NCBI RefSeq assembly: GCF_023333595.1
Contig: NZ_JAIQZM010000036.1
Span: forward strand, 1-62,199
DNA: 62,199 bases
From: Argonema galeatum A003/A1
GTDB taxonomy: Bacteria; Cyanobacteriota; Cyanobacteriia; Cyanobacteriales; Aerosakkonemataceae
Reading direction: 5' to 3'
The first letter of the stretch is position 1, and every line of letters begins with the position of its first letter. The position numbers and the translations under genes were made by a program. Under the pieces are notes generated by a model. The model made no database searches. It saw nothing but the letters and a program-made list of their open reading frames with translations, and was not told where the DNA came from. Positions 1-8,777 of this stretch are shown here, piece by piece.

Positions 1-77
1 GACTAATGACTAATGACTAATGACTAATGACTAATGACTAATGACTAATGACTAATGACTAATGACTAATGACTAAT
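1..77. repeat. heptameric tandem repeat GACTAAT, 11 perfect units
   Basis: Eleven perfect head-to-tail copies of GACTAAT run from the left edge of the window, so the true array may be longer. Each unit junction makes ATGACTAATGAC, which holds an ATG and, four codons later, a TAA. The last ATG (position 69) is the start of the kinase gene. This matches the short tandemly repeated repetitive sequences of filamentous cyanobacteria. Confidence 0.95.
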
Positions 78-1505
78 TTTAAAGGCAATATTTTAGCGAT
101 TGACGATACTCCAGCGAACTTGCGCCTGTTAGTCGGCATATTGACCGAACAGGGGTACAAAATTCGAGCCGTACCCAATGGAAAATTGGCACTGACGGGT
201 ATTCGCCAATCGCTTCCCGATTTGATTTTGCTGGATATAATGATGCCGGAGATGGATGGCTACGAAGTCTGCAATCAGCTAAAATCAGATGAACTAACTC
301 GCGAAATTCCAGTGATTTTTATCAGCGCTATCAATGATGTGCTAGATAAGGTGAAAGCTTTTGCAGTTGGCGGAGTGGACTACATCACCAAACCTTTTCA
401 GGTAGAAGAGGTTTTGGCTCGCGTAGAAACGCACTTGGCTTTACGTTCCCTGCAAAAGAGTCTCGTCCAAAAAAATGATGACTTAGCCAAAACTAATGAG
501 GAATTAGCAAAAACTTTGCAAGAATTGAAAGCCACTCAACAAGAACTGATTCTAGCGGAAAAAATGGCCGCATTGGGACAACTGATTGCAGGGATTGCCC
601 ACGAAGTCAATACTCCTTTGGGGGCAATTCGTTCCTCGGCTGGAAATATCTCCAAGTTCTTGAGTCAAACTCTAGAACAATTACCCGCACTCTTTCAATC
701 TCTTTCTCCAGACGAAGGACAGGATTTTTTGGCTTTATTACAGCGATCGCTCCAACAAGAAATCATCTTATCTACCAAAGAAGAGCGTCAATTAAGGAAA
801 GCCTTAAGACGCCAACTGGAAGAATTAGAGATTGATAACGCCGAGTCGATTGCCGATCGCCTGGTAATTATGGGAATTTATGATGAAATCAACACCTTTT
901 TAGCCCTGTTTAAAAGACATGACAGTTTTGAAATCATAGAAATTGCTTATAAACTTTCCGAATTAAAAAGAAGCACAAAAACCATCGAAACAGCCACAGA
1001 ACGAGCCTCAAAAGTTGTGTTTGCCCTCAAAACTTATGCCCATTATAACCATGATGGTAAAATGATTGCAGTCAAGATAACGGAGGGGATTGAAACTATT
1101 TTAACCCTCTATCACAATCAACTAAAACAGGGGGTAGAGGTAATTAGAAACTATGCTGAATTAGCACCCATATTATGTTATCCAGACGAACTTAATCAGG
1201 TTTGGACAAATCTGATCCACAATGCCTTACAAGCGATGGATTATCGAGGTATTTTAAGGATTGATTTAACTCGAATTGACCAGATGGTTAAAATTAGCAT
1301 TACCGATAGCGGAAAGGGAATACCAGAAAAGATTATATCCAGAATATTTGAGCCATTTTTCACTACAAAAAATGCCGGAGAGGGCAGCGGATTGGGGCTG
1401 GATATTGTCAAAAAGATTGTGAAAAAGCATTCTGGTAAAATCGAGGTACAAAGCAAACCAGGGCAGACTACATTCAGTGTTTTTATTCCAATTAAGCTTA
1501 GTTAG
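69..1505 (+). CDS. response regulator-histidine kinase hybrid (REC-HisKA-HATPase)
   Basis: The N-terminal receiver (about residues 7-125) has the acidic pair D12/D13, phospho-acceptor D56 in LLDIMMP and the Lys of ITKPF. A coiled linker leads to an H-box (GIAHEVNTPLGAI, about residue 178). After a long helical spacer come the N-box (NLIHNALQAM), G1 (DSGKGIP), F-box (FEPFFTTK) and G2 (GEGSGLGL) of an HATPase domain. There is no transmembrane segment, so it should be a cytosolic kinase whose own receiver is the input. The ATG lies in the heptamer array and the array puts stops in frame upstream, so translation cannot start earlier. The lone receiver gene begins 11 bp after its stop and is a likely partner. 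The signal sensed is unknown. Confidence 0.93.
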   Translation: MTNFKGNILAIDDTPANLRLLVGILTEQGYKIRAVPNGKLALTGIRQSLPDLILLDIMMPEMDGYEVCNQLKSDELTREIPVIFISAINDVLDKVKAFAVGGVDYITKPFQVEEVLARVETHLALRSLQKSLVQKNDDLAKTNEELAKTLQELKATQQELILAEKMAALGQLIAGIAHEVNTPLGAIRSSAGNISKFLSQTLEQLPALFQSLSPDEGQDFLALLQRSLQQEIILSTKEERQLRKALRRQLEELEIDNAESIADRLVIMGIYDEINTFLALFKRHDSFEIIEIAYKLSELKRSTKTIETATERASKVVFALKTYAHYNHDGKMIAVKITEGIETILTLYHNQLKQGVEVIRNYAELAPILCYPDELNQVWTNLIHNALQAMDYRGILRIDLTRIDQMVKISITDSGKGIPEKIISRIFEPFFTTKNAGEGSGLGLDIVKKIVKKHSGKIEVQSKPGQTTFSVFIPIKLS

Positions 1506-1516
1506 GAAAAATTTAA

Positions 1517-1915
1517 ATGTCTAAACCAGTAATTTTGTGCGTTGACGATGAGAGAGTGATACTACATAGTTTGAAGACGCAACTAAGAGCAGCATTTGGG
1601 GATGCCTATAGTTATGAAATGGCTGAAGATCCCGATGAGGCTTTAGAGGTGATTAACGAACTCGCTCAGGAGGGAGTCAAGATTACTTTAATTGTCTCGG
1701 ATTGGTTAATGCCAGGGATGAAGGGGGATGAGTTTCTTATTCGCGTTCATCAGCAATTTCCCAACATTATTAAAGTGATGCTGACGGGTCAAGCCGATGA
1801 ATCAGCAATTAATCGAGCGAAAGCGGAGGCGAATCTCCATACCTGCTTATTTAAACCTTGGTCTGAAGCAGAATTAGTGGAGATTATTAAATCGAGTTTA
1901 AGTGAACTATTGTGA
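1517..1915 (+). CDS. single-domain response regulator
   Basis: This 132-residue protein is one receiver domain: acidic pair D10/D11, phospho-acceptor D62 in IVSDWLMPGM, Thr in MLTGQA and Lys in LFKPW. There is no output domain. The SDxLMPGMxGDEFL and FKPW motifs resemble receivers paired with hybrid kinases or RpfG-type regulators. It follows the upstream kinase by 11 bp with AGGAAAA before the ATG, so the two are probably co-transcribed and act in one phosphorelay. Its downstream target cannot be read from the sequence. Confidence 0.93.
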   Translation: MSKPVILCVDDERVILHSLKTQLRAAFGDAYSYEMAEDPDEALEVINELAQEGVKITLIVSDWLMPGMKGDEFLIRVHQQFPNIIKVMLTGQADESAINRAKAEANLHTCLFKPWSEAELVEIIKSSLSELL

Positions 1916-1996
1916 AAGCTATCTTCTAAAATGGTGGAGGTAGGCAGCTATGCGTCTTCACTAAGTTTCCCAACGAGTTAAGCAGTTCTAGAACTC

Positions 1997-4900
1997 ATGG
2001 CCTTTTCTTCCATCATTAGGGCATTAGGGCGATCGGCCCTCACTACAGAACTCCTCACTAAGCTAAATCGCACGCAATGCGTGCGACTCAATGGCATTCC
2101 CCGCATTCCCAAAGGGTTGGTGTCGTCTGCCTTAGCGCAAACCGAGGGGCGGAATTTGTTTGTGGTAACGGCAACTTTGGAAGAAGCCGGACGCTGGGCC
2201 GCCCAGCTAGAGGCGATGGGTTGGCAGACGGTGCATTTTTACCCTACCTCAGAAGCATCGCCCTACGAACCGTTCGACCCGGAATCAGAAATGACTTGGG
2301 GACAGATGCAGGTGTTGGCAGATTTAGTTAGTTCTGAGTTCTCAGTTTTGAGTTCTGAGTTAAATTCAGAATCTACAACTCAAAACTCTGTAAGGGCGGG
2401 TTTATTAGACTTATCTGTGGGAAGCCTTACATCACAGAAAAACCCGCCCCTACAAACTCAAAACTCCTCTGTGGCGATCGTAGCGACAGAACGCGCCCTG
2501 CAACCGCACCTGCCGCCAGTAAATGCTTTCAAAGCTTATTGCTTGACTCTGGAGGGCGGTCAAACTTGGAATTTAAACGAATTTAGCCAAAAGTTAGCTA
2601 AGTTGGGCTACGAACGGGTTCCATTGGTGGAAATGGAGGGCCAATGGAGTCGGCGCGGCGATATTATTGATGTGTTTCCGGTTTCGGCTGAGTTGCCGGT
2701 GCGGTTGGAATGGTTTGGCGATGAACTGGAGAAGATGCGGGAGTTTGCGCCAGACTCCCAACGATCGCTCGATCGCATCGATCGGCTGGTTTTGACGCCC
2801 ACGGATTTTGGCCCGATCGTGATGGCATCGCTGACAGCAGAAAAAAGCGATCGCATTAAAAACTACCTATCCCCAGAAGAACAAGAGAAATTCGACGCTG
2901 GCAATCCGCCGGAGGGCATTCGCCGCTTCTTGGGTATCGCCTTTGACAAACCCGCCTCCTTACTTGATTACTTACCGCCAAATACCTTAGTTGCGATCGA
3001 TGAACCAGAACAATGTCGCGCCCATAGTAGCGTCTGGATCGGACACGCAGAAGAACAATGTCGCCAATTGCAAATTCAATCTCAAATCTCAAATCTCAAA
3101 ACTGAAATTCCCCTCCCCCCCATTCATCGTTCTTTTGACGATTCATTAGCTGGGACAGAAAGTTTTAACTGCGTTTATTTATCGGAATTGGCAGAAGAAA
3201 ATAACGGCCTTAATCTCGCCAGTCGCCCAGTTCCGACAACGCCCCATCAGTTTGCCAAAATTGCCCAAATTCTGCGGGGCGAACTAGCCAAAAACTACTC
3301 CATCTGGATTGTATCCGCTCAACCTTCCCGTTCCGTTTCCCTACTGCAAGAACACGATTGCCCAGCCCAGTTTATCCCCAATCCCCGCGACTACCCAGCC
3401 ATTGACAAGCTACAAATCCAACATACGCCGATCGCATTGAAATATTCGGGATTGGCAGAACTAGAAGGCTTTATTCTGCCCACTTTCCGGCTGGTGGTAG
3501 TAACCGATCGCGAATTCTACGGACAGCATAGCCTCGCCACCTCCAGTTATGTCCGCAAACGTCGCCGCGCCGCCTCGAAACAAGTTGACCCCAACAAACT
3601 CCAACCAGGCGATCATGTAATTCACAGAAACCACGGCCTCGGTAAGTTTATTAAGTTGGAAAAGCTGACAATTAATAATGAAACCCGCGAATATTTGGTA
3701 GTGCAATATGCGGATGGTTTGCTGCGGGTGGCGGCAGATCAGTTGAACGCATTGTCGCGCTTTCGCACTACGGGCGATAAGGCTCCAGAACTTAATAAAA
3801 TGTCTGGCAAAGCCTGGGAAAATACTAAAAATAAAGTCCGCAAATCGATCAAGAAATTGGCAGTCGATTTGCTGAAATTATATGCAAAACGCGCACAAGA
3901 ACAAGGTTTCACTTATCCGTCAGATAGCCCCTGGCAGGAGGAATTGGAAGATTCTTTCCCTTACCAACCAACTCCCGATCAATTGAAGGCAACGCAAGAT
4001 ATCAAGCGGGATATGGAATCGTCCAGACCGATGGATCGATTGGTATGTGGGGATGTAGGTTTTGGCAAAACAGAAGTAGCGATTCGAGCGATATTTAAAG
4101 CCGTTACTGCTGGGAAACAGGTAGCTGTGCTTGCGCCGACAACGGTTTTGACGCAACAACATTATCACACACTCAAAGAACGCTTTTCTCCTTATCCAGT
4201 TAATGTGGGATTGCTGAATCGTTTCCGCAGTGAAGAAGAAAGGCGCGACATTTTACGGCGATTGGCAACTGGTGAATTGGATGTGGTGGTGGGAACGCAG
4301 CAGTTATTAGGAAAAGGAGTTAATTTCCGCGATTTAGGGTTGCTGGTGATAGATGAGGAACAGCGTTTTGGGGTAAATCAGAAGGAGAAAATTAAAACGC
4401 TGAAAACCCAGGTGGATGTGTTGACGCTGACAGCTACTCCTATTCCTCGCACTCTTTATATGTCGCTGTCAGGGATAAGGGAAATGAGTTTGATTACGAC
4501 GCCACCACCGTCGCGGCGTCCGATTAAAACTCATCTTTCTCCCTACGATCCAGAGGCGGTACGTACTGCTATTCGTCAGGAACTCGATCGCGGCGGACAG
4601 GTGTTTTATGTGCTGCCAAGAATTGAGGGTATTGAGGAAACTGGTGCTAAACTACGGGAGATGGTGCCGGGAGCAAGGTTGGCGATCGCACACGGTCAAC
4701 TGGACGAATCTGAGTTAGAAACTACAATGCTGTCTTTCAGCAATGGTGAGGCGGATATCCTCCTCTGCACTACTATTATTGAGTCTGGCTTAGATATTCC
4801 GCGAGTCAATACAATTTTGATTGAAGATGCCCAGAAATTCGGTCTCGGTCAACTATATCAGCTGCGCGGTAGGGTTGGTCGGGCGGGGATTCAAGCTCAC

Positions 4901-5614
4901 GCATGGCTATTTTATCCCAAACAAAGTCAGCTAACTGATACGGCGCGACAGCGTTTGCGGGCAATTCAGGAGTTTACCCAGTTGGGATCTGGGTATCAGC
5001 TGGCGACGCGGGATATGGAGATTCGCGGTGTGGGCAATTTGTTGGGTGCGGAACAGTCGGGTCAAATGGATGCGATCGGTTTTGACCTCTACACGGAAAT
5101 GCTGCAAGAGGCAATTCAAGAAATTCGCGGCCAAGAAATTCCTAAAGTTGACGATACGCAGATCGACCTCAGTCTGACCGCTTTTATCCCAGCTGATTAT
5201 ATTACGGATTTGGATCAAAAGATGAGTGCTTATCGGTCTGTGGCGGTGTCTAGTTCTAAGCAGGAGTTGAATCAGATTGCGGCAGATTGGATCGATCGCT
5301 ATGGCCCGATCCCCAAACCCGCTCAACAGTTATTAAAAGTGATGGAACTGAAGCATTTGGCGAAAAAACTCGGTTTCTCCCGCATTAAACCAGAAGGCAA
5401 ACAGCACGTGCTCCTGGAAACGCCAATGGAGGAACCAGCTTGGAACTTACTTGCGGCTAATTTGCCAGATCATCTTCAGTCTCGTTTTGTCTACTCTCGC
5501 AGCAAGGTGACCATTCGGGGATTGGGCGTTATGAGTGCCGATCAACAGTTGGATAATTTAATTAATTATCTGGGTAAAATGCAAGGCGCATTGCCAGAAC
5601 CTGCACTGGTCTAA
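1997..5614 (+). CDS. mfd: transcription-repair coupling factor Mfd
   Basis: This is the DNA translocase that removes RNA polymerase stalled at lesions and recruits UvrA. The 1205-residue protein has the N-terminal UvrB-like region, the CarD/RNAP-interaction domain (LQPGDHVIHRNHGLGKF, about residue 535), and a RecG-like translocase with Walker A GDVGFGKTE, DEEQ box (VIDEEQRFG) and motif VI RGRVGRAG. The C-terminal TRCF domain is also present. It is longer than usual because of a low-complexity segment at about residues 112-158 encoded by repeat DNA (positions 2330-2470), in a surface part of the N-terminal module. A second repeat-like stretch encodes about residues 359-371. The frame is intact throughout and all motor motifs are kept, so it is probably functional. 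Confidence 0.97.
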   Translation: MAFSSIIRALGRSALTTELLTKLNRTQCVRLNGIPRIPKGLVSSALAQTEGRNLFVVTATLEEAGRWAAQLEAMGWQTVHFYPTSEASPYEPFDPESEMTWGQMQVLADLVSSEFSVLSSELNSESTTQNSVRAGLLDLSVGSLTSQKNPPLQTQNSSVAIVATERALQPHLPPVNAFKAYCLTLEGGQTWNLNEFSQKLAKLGYERVPLVEMEGQWSRRGDIIDVFPVSAELPVRLEWFGDELEKMREFAPDSQRSLDRIDRLVLTPTDFGPIVMASLTAEKSDRIKNYLSPEEQEKFDAGNPPEGIRRFLGIAFDKPASLLDYLPPNTLVAIDEPEQCRAHSSVWIGHAEEQCRQLQIQSQISNLKTEIPLPPIHRSFDDSLAGTESFNCVYLSELAEENNGLNLASRPVPTTPHQFAKIAQILRGELAKNYSIWIVSAQPSRSVSLLQEHDCPAQFIPNPRDYPAIDKLQIQHTPIALKYSGLAELEGFILPTFRLVVVTDREFYGQHSLATSSYVRKRRRAASKQVDPNKLQPGDHVIHRNHGLGKFIKLEKLTINNETREYLVVQYADGLLRVAADQLNALSRFRTTGDKAPELNKMSGKAWENTKNKVRKSIKKLAVDLLKLYAKRAQEQGFTYPSDSPWQEELEDSFPYQPTPDQLKATQDIKRDMESSRPMDRLVCGDVGFGKTEVAIRAIFKAVTAGKQVAVLAPTTVLTQQHYHTLKERFSPYPVNVGLLNRFRSEEERRDILRRLATGELDVVVGTQQLLGKGVNFRDLGLLVIDEEQRFGVNQKEKIKTLKTQVDVLTLTATPIPRTLYMSLSGIREMSLITTPPPSRRPIKTHLSPYDPEAVRTAIRQELDRGGQVFYVLPRIEGIEETGAKLREMVPGARLAIAHGQLDESELETTMLSFSNGEADILLCTTIIESGLDIPRVNTILIEDAQKFGLGQLYQLRGRVGRAGIQAHAWLFYPKQSQLTDTARQRLRAIQEFTQLGSGYQLATRDMEIRGVGNLLGAEQSGQMDAIGFDLYTEMLQEAIQEIRGQEIPKVDDTQIDLSLTAFIPADYITDLDQKMSAYRSVAVSSSKQELNQIAADWIDRYGPIPKPAQQLLKVMELKHLAKKLGFSRIKPEGKQHVLLETPMEEPAWNLLAANLPDHLQSRFVYSRSKVTIRGLGVMSADQQLDNLINYLGKMQGALPEPALV
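2378..2466. repeat. palindromic insertion inside mfd with flanking 11-bp direct repeats
   Basis: The 11-mer ACTCAAAACTC occurs at 2378-2388 and again at 2456-2466. Between them lies a 67-bp segment whose ends are inverted repeats (GTAAGGGCGGGTTT and AAACCCGCCCCTAC). Segment plus one direct repeat is 78 bp, exactly 26 codons, so the mfd frame is preserved. This looks like insertion of a small interspersed element with a target duplication. Confidence 0.75.
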
Positions 5615-5788
5615 ATCATTAACTAATCGTTATTGGGTGATGGGTAATGCCATCAGGACTTAGGCAAAACCTGTCGTCTATCTGGAGGTTGACTCAATAC
5701 TGTTGGGATCGCTCATAACCAGGGCTTCATCAAAACATTAAATCTTTTTATTCATTCCTTTACCTAATCAGTCTTTAGCCTTTGTATA

Positions 5789-6172
5789 GTGAAAATATGG
5801 ATAAGTAAAGTTGTTAGACACTTAGGAAAGCCAAAAGCTAAACTTATGACTAAGATATTGACAAACGATCGGGATGCTACTCTACTTGGTCAAGCCGCCA
5901 ATTCCACGCCTCAACTCGATATACTGCACCCGGTGCGTCAATGGCTTGACCAAATTCAGATTCGTAATGCCAAATTTGCTAAGTTACTCTACAAGGCTAT
6001 TCCGGCTCAGTGTCCGTTTGAGCGCGATATCAAGCTGTTTGGTCGCAAAATAGCTCATATTCCACCTTTGTGCAAGCTTAACCCGATTTACGACCAATTA
6101 GTTGGCTTGCGTTTTCGCGCTCTTTGTTATTTAGTTGATGAGTGTGGTATCGATATTATGTCTTACTCTTGA
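5789..6172 (+). CDS. Mo-dependent nitrogenase C-terminal domain protein
   Basis: The core (LHPVRQWLDQIQIRN, then IPAQCPFERDIKLFG, IPPLCKLNPIYDQL and RFRALCYLVDECG) is the small cyanobacterial domain annotated as Mo-dependent nitrogenase C-terminal. It also occurs in cyanobacteria without nitrogenase, so it does not imply nitrogen fixation here. Two conserved Cys lie in AQCPFE and PLCKLN. The called start is GTG; an internal ATG at 5846 (MTKIL) would give about 108 residues and is equally plausible. There is no nif gene nearby and the biochemical role is unknown. Confidence 0.8.
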   Translation: MKIWISKVVRHLGKPKAKLMTKILTNDRDATLLGQAANSTPQLDILHPVRQWLDQIQIRNAKFAKLLYKAIPAQCPFERDIKLFGRKIAHIPPLCKLNPIYDQLVGLRFRALCYLVDECGIDIMSYS

Positions 6173-6392
6173 GCAAAGTAGAGAAGGCGCGGACTACCCT
6201 CTCCCCCTTCTACAATTTCAACAATGCGGCATGATTACTACTGGCGGCAGTTTTATCTTTCTCAAATTAATCAAAGGAGAAAGACCACAGTACGGTTTGT
6301 CCAAAACCTTTGCCACTCTTAATCCCGGCAATGAATTGTACAATGTTATGCGAATTCTTAAACGCCTTTGTCAATTGGTCATTAACAATTAA
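6135..6392 (+). CDS. small hypothetical protein, uncertain
   Basis: An 85-codon frame overlaps the 3' end of the preceding gene by 38 bp and fills the gap to the convergent VWA gene. The middle (LPLLQFQQCGMITTGGSFIFL) and end (TFATLNPGNELYNVMRILKRL) read like real protein, with a plausible C-terminal helix. The start is TTG or ATG (6138) with no clear ribosome site. It could be a remnant of a longer gene. I do not recognise a family. Confidence 0.35.
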   Translation: MMSVVSILCLTLEQSREGADYPLPLLQFQQCGMITTGGSFIFLKLIKGERPQYGLSKTFATLNPGNELYNVMRILKRLCQLVINN

Positions 6393-6409
6393 TAAACAAT
6401 TCAAAAAGT

Positions 6410-8167
6410 CTACCTCCCAATAACTTTCCGTAATTCCTCATCGAAGAAAGTTTGAGCATTTCTATCCAAGCAAACGAAAATTACTGTCCCAATAGAAGTG
6501 TTACTTGCAAGGAAACGACTAACCTCCTTGAAAGCAATTTGAGCCGCAAGCTGGATCGGGAAACCCATAGCGCCTATGCCCATAGCTGGAAAAGCGATCG
6601 CATTTATAGAGTTCTGCACTGCTAATTCCAAGCAGCTGCGGTAACACTGAGCCAACAGCAATTCCTCTCCACTAGAGCCACCCTCCCAGACTGGGCAAAC
6701 TGTGTGAATAACCCATTGTGCTGGCAAGTTATAGCCACGGGTAATTTTAGCTTCACCGATACCGCAGCCATTCAGACGGCTACATTCTTCTAAAAGTTCT
6801 GGCCCAGCCGCACTGTGAATGGCACTAGATATAGCACCATTACTGGAAAGATCGCTAGAAGCAGAGTTAACGATCGCATCCACCCGTTTTTGGGCGATGT
6901 CACCGCCTGATAGTTTTAATCTATAGTAAAGGGCATAATGACCACTACTATACTGGCGGTTTTGGCTCTGATAAGAAGACATTTTGCGATAGGTTGACAT
7001 CTCCCGCGACTGGAGTTGAGAATCTAAGTCAGATAAAGCTTCAGCCTCTGGTGCCATCATAGGTAAGTGGGGGTTGCTCAAAATCTTCTGTTGGGTCTGT
7101 TGCAGCAGTAGGCTTGCTTGGTCATATTCTCCGCGATCCACCAGTCGTACAGCTTCTTTCTTGGCTCGCGCTGCCATCTGCAAGGCTACTTGTTGCTGTA
7201 CTTCTAAGTTGAGAGGAAATTCCTCTAGTTGAGCAGAACTCACTACTGGCAGTTGCAACCCCATCCGAATTTTTTGCCGTTCCTGTTGTTGGGGGTTATT
7301 CCAAGCCAATCGGAAATAACATAAGTCTTGAGCCTTTGCCATTGCAGGGACTTTCAGGCGAACTAAAACTTCAATTGGATTGCCTATCACCAAATTTGGC
7401 AACTGGAACCGACCATTGTCGTTTATATCCAAATTGTTAAGCACTTCCACAAATTCAACATTTGCTCGCGGTTCAATTCCCAGTGTGACTGTACTGCCAA
7501 TGGTAGCCATTAAGCCTTGCAGCTCCCTTTCAAAAATTGTTGGCAGCTGTTCCGGCGATCGAATGTAATAGTAGTTGCCGTCACCGCTACGCGCCATTGC
7601 TTCTAGCAAATCTTCGTTGTAATCATCGCCGACTCCCATTGTGGTGGTGCTGACACCCCGTTCCGCCAAACCATGTACGTCAGAGGCGATGACATCTGGA
7701 TTTGTCTCGCCGACATTTGCCTGTCCATCAGATAGCAGAATCACCCGGTTTAAGTGTTCCCTATTGAGATGTTGGCTAACTTGGATGCCTCCTTGTACCC
7801 AACCGGCATGAAGTGCGGTGCTGTTTCTGTCCCGAATTTCTTGGATTTTGCGGATAATGTCAGCTTTATTAATTGCCAGAGTGGTGGGTGCTAAGGTTTC
7901 TACCCGATCGTCGTAAATGGTGACGCTGACGCGATCGCTTGGTAGGAGTTGCTGTACGGCGTAGCAAGCTGCCTGACGTGCATATTCAATTTTTTGTCCT
8001 GCCATCGAACCGGATCGATCGATTACTAAGCCGATATTTAGTGTCGATCGTTTGATGTCTTCTTCAGGATTGGGTGGGATAATTCTCACCAAAACATCTA
8101 ATGTCGTGGGAGAATCTGAACTAACTGCTGCTCTTAAAGGGATGAGTTCGATTTGAGGCGTTTTCAT
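6410..8167 (-). CDS. VWA domain-macrodomain fusion protein
   Basis: A von Willebrand A domain (about residues 40-230) has a complete MIDAS: DRSGS at 50-54, Thr117 in STALH and Asp147 in SDGQA. It is followed by a beta-rich region, a helical stretch (about 320-400) and a macrodomain (about 416-580). The macrodomain has VDAIVN, AIHSAAGPELLEEC, GEAKITRGYNLPA, WVIHTV and FPAMGIGAMGFP, so it should bind ADP-ribose or a related nucleotide. The usual NAAN Asn and the GGG loop are changed (NSASSDLSSNG), so hydrolase activity is doubtful. There is no signal peptide, so it is cytosolic. Its start overlaps the stop of the upstream proline-rich gene by 4 bp (translational coupling). VWA with macro in one chain suggests a metal-dependent scaffold linked to ADP-ribose signalling; that role is inferred. 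Confidence 0.9.
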   Translation of the reverse strand: MKTPQIELIPLRAAVSSDSPTTLDVLVRIIPPNPEEDIKRSTLNIGLVIDRSGSMAGQKIEYARQAACYAVQQLLPSDRVSVTIYDDRVETLAPTTLAINKADIIRKIQEIRDRNSTALHAGWVQGGIQVSQHLNREHLNRVILLSDGQANVGETNPDVIASDVHGLAERGVSTTTMGVGDDYNEDLLEAMARSGDGNYYYIRSPEQLPTIFERELQGLMATIGSTVTLGIEPRANVEFVEVLNNLDINDNGRFQLPNLVIGNPIEVLVRLKVPAMAKAQDLCYFRLAWNNPQQQERQKIRMGLQLPVVSSAQLEEFPLNLEVQQQVALQMAARAKKEAVRLVDRGEYDQASLLLQQTQQKILSNPHLPMMAPEAEALSDLDSQLQSREMSTYRKMSSYQSQNRQYSSGHYALYYRLKLSGGDIAQKRVDAIVNSASSDLSSNGAISSAIHSAAGPELLEECSRLNGCGIGEAKITRGYNLPAQWVIHTVCPVWEGGSSGEELLLAQCYRSCLELAVQNSINAIAFPAMGIGAMGFPIQLAAQIAFKEVSRFLASNTSIGTVIFVCLDRNAQTFFDEELRKVIGR

Positions 8168-8448
8168 TTTGATGATTGATTTAGGTTAAATATAGCGAAA
8201 ATTTTTTGACTGATTAATTGCACTAAGTTTTGCCGAGCTTGCAGATTATTTGGGTAGATAAAGTCCTGGCGTATATGAATTTCCAAACCGGGCATAATTT
8301 CTATGCGCGTCCAGTTTTTCGTTGGTGCGGGAGCAACCGTCGGCGGTGGCGGCGGTGGTGGGGGTGGCGGCGATGGGACAGAACCAGATTGACGTTGTTG
8401 AATTTGTTGCAGAAAGGCTAAGGCTGGATTTACGGTTGCGATCGTCAT
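8164..8448 (-). CDS. proline-rich small protein coupled to the VWA-macro gene
   Basis: This 94-residue protein has a short helical N-terminus (ALAFLQQIQQRQ), a run of ten prolines, then a compact segment (WTRIEIMPGLEIHIR) and a helical tail. The ATGA overlap with the VWA-macro gene points to coupled translation and a physical or regulatory partnership. The C-terminal block resembles the tails of some cyanobacterial regulators linked to VWA proteins, but no DNA-binding domain is visible and I cannot name the family. The GGC/GGT-rich opposite strand also has an open frame, which I treat as a shadow. Confidence 0.7.
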   Translation of the reverse strand: MTIATVNPALAFLQQIQQRQSGSVPSPPPPPPPPPPTVAPAPTKNWTRIEIMPGLEIHIRQDFIYPNNLQARQNLVQLISQKIFAIFNLNQSSK

Positions 8449-8777
8449 TGCCGATATTTCGTAGGCGCTAAACTAAGTTAGGCAATTTATCCGGGTTTCC
8501 ACGCGCATAGACATAAAATTTAATAATTTATAGCCATAGTAATTTATGTTAGGAAAGTATAGGGCTATCAAAGCAAGGAAGCGACTGTGTTTACACTCAG
8601 CACTAAAGGCGAAGCACTTTGCTATACAGATCGGTTTTCCCCTTTCCCTTTCCCCTCAAAGCGTACAATCCTGGGGGCTTGATGACAGCTAACTTAACAG
8701 CCACCCAGCCTCCAGGATTGTGAAAAGAAATGTATTCTTGTCTAACTAATCAGAATTGAAGGGGAAACGGCTCTAAT
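8449..8777. other. intergenic region with a 57-nt hairpin
   Basis: The only structure I see in this gap is an inverted repeat at 8665-8721, ACAATCCTGG pairing with CCAGGATTGT plus an inner GGCT/AGCC pairing. It lies 3' of heme oxygenase, so it may end that transcript, although no strong T-run follows on the minus strand. The rest is AT-rich and shows no coding frame. Confidence 0.5.

Noticed and set aside
5789..6172. Evidence of nitrogen fixation from the nitrogenase-like domain
   Set aside because: This domain is common in non-fixing cyanobacteria and no nif gene is present.
8230..8421. Frame opposite the proline-rich gene (WRRWWGWRRW)
   Set aside because: It is the complement of the proline run; the minus-strand gene has coupling and better composition.
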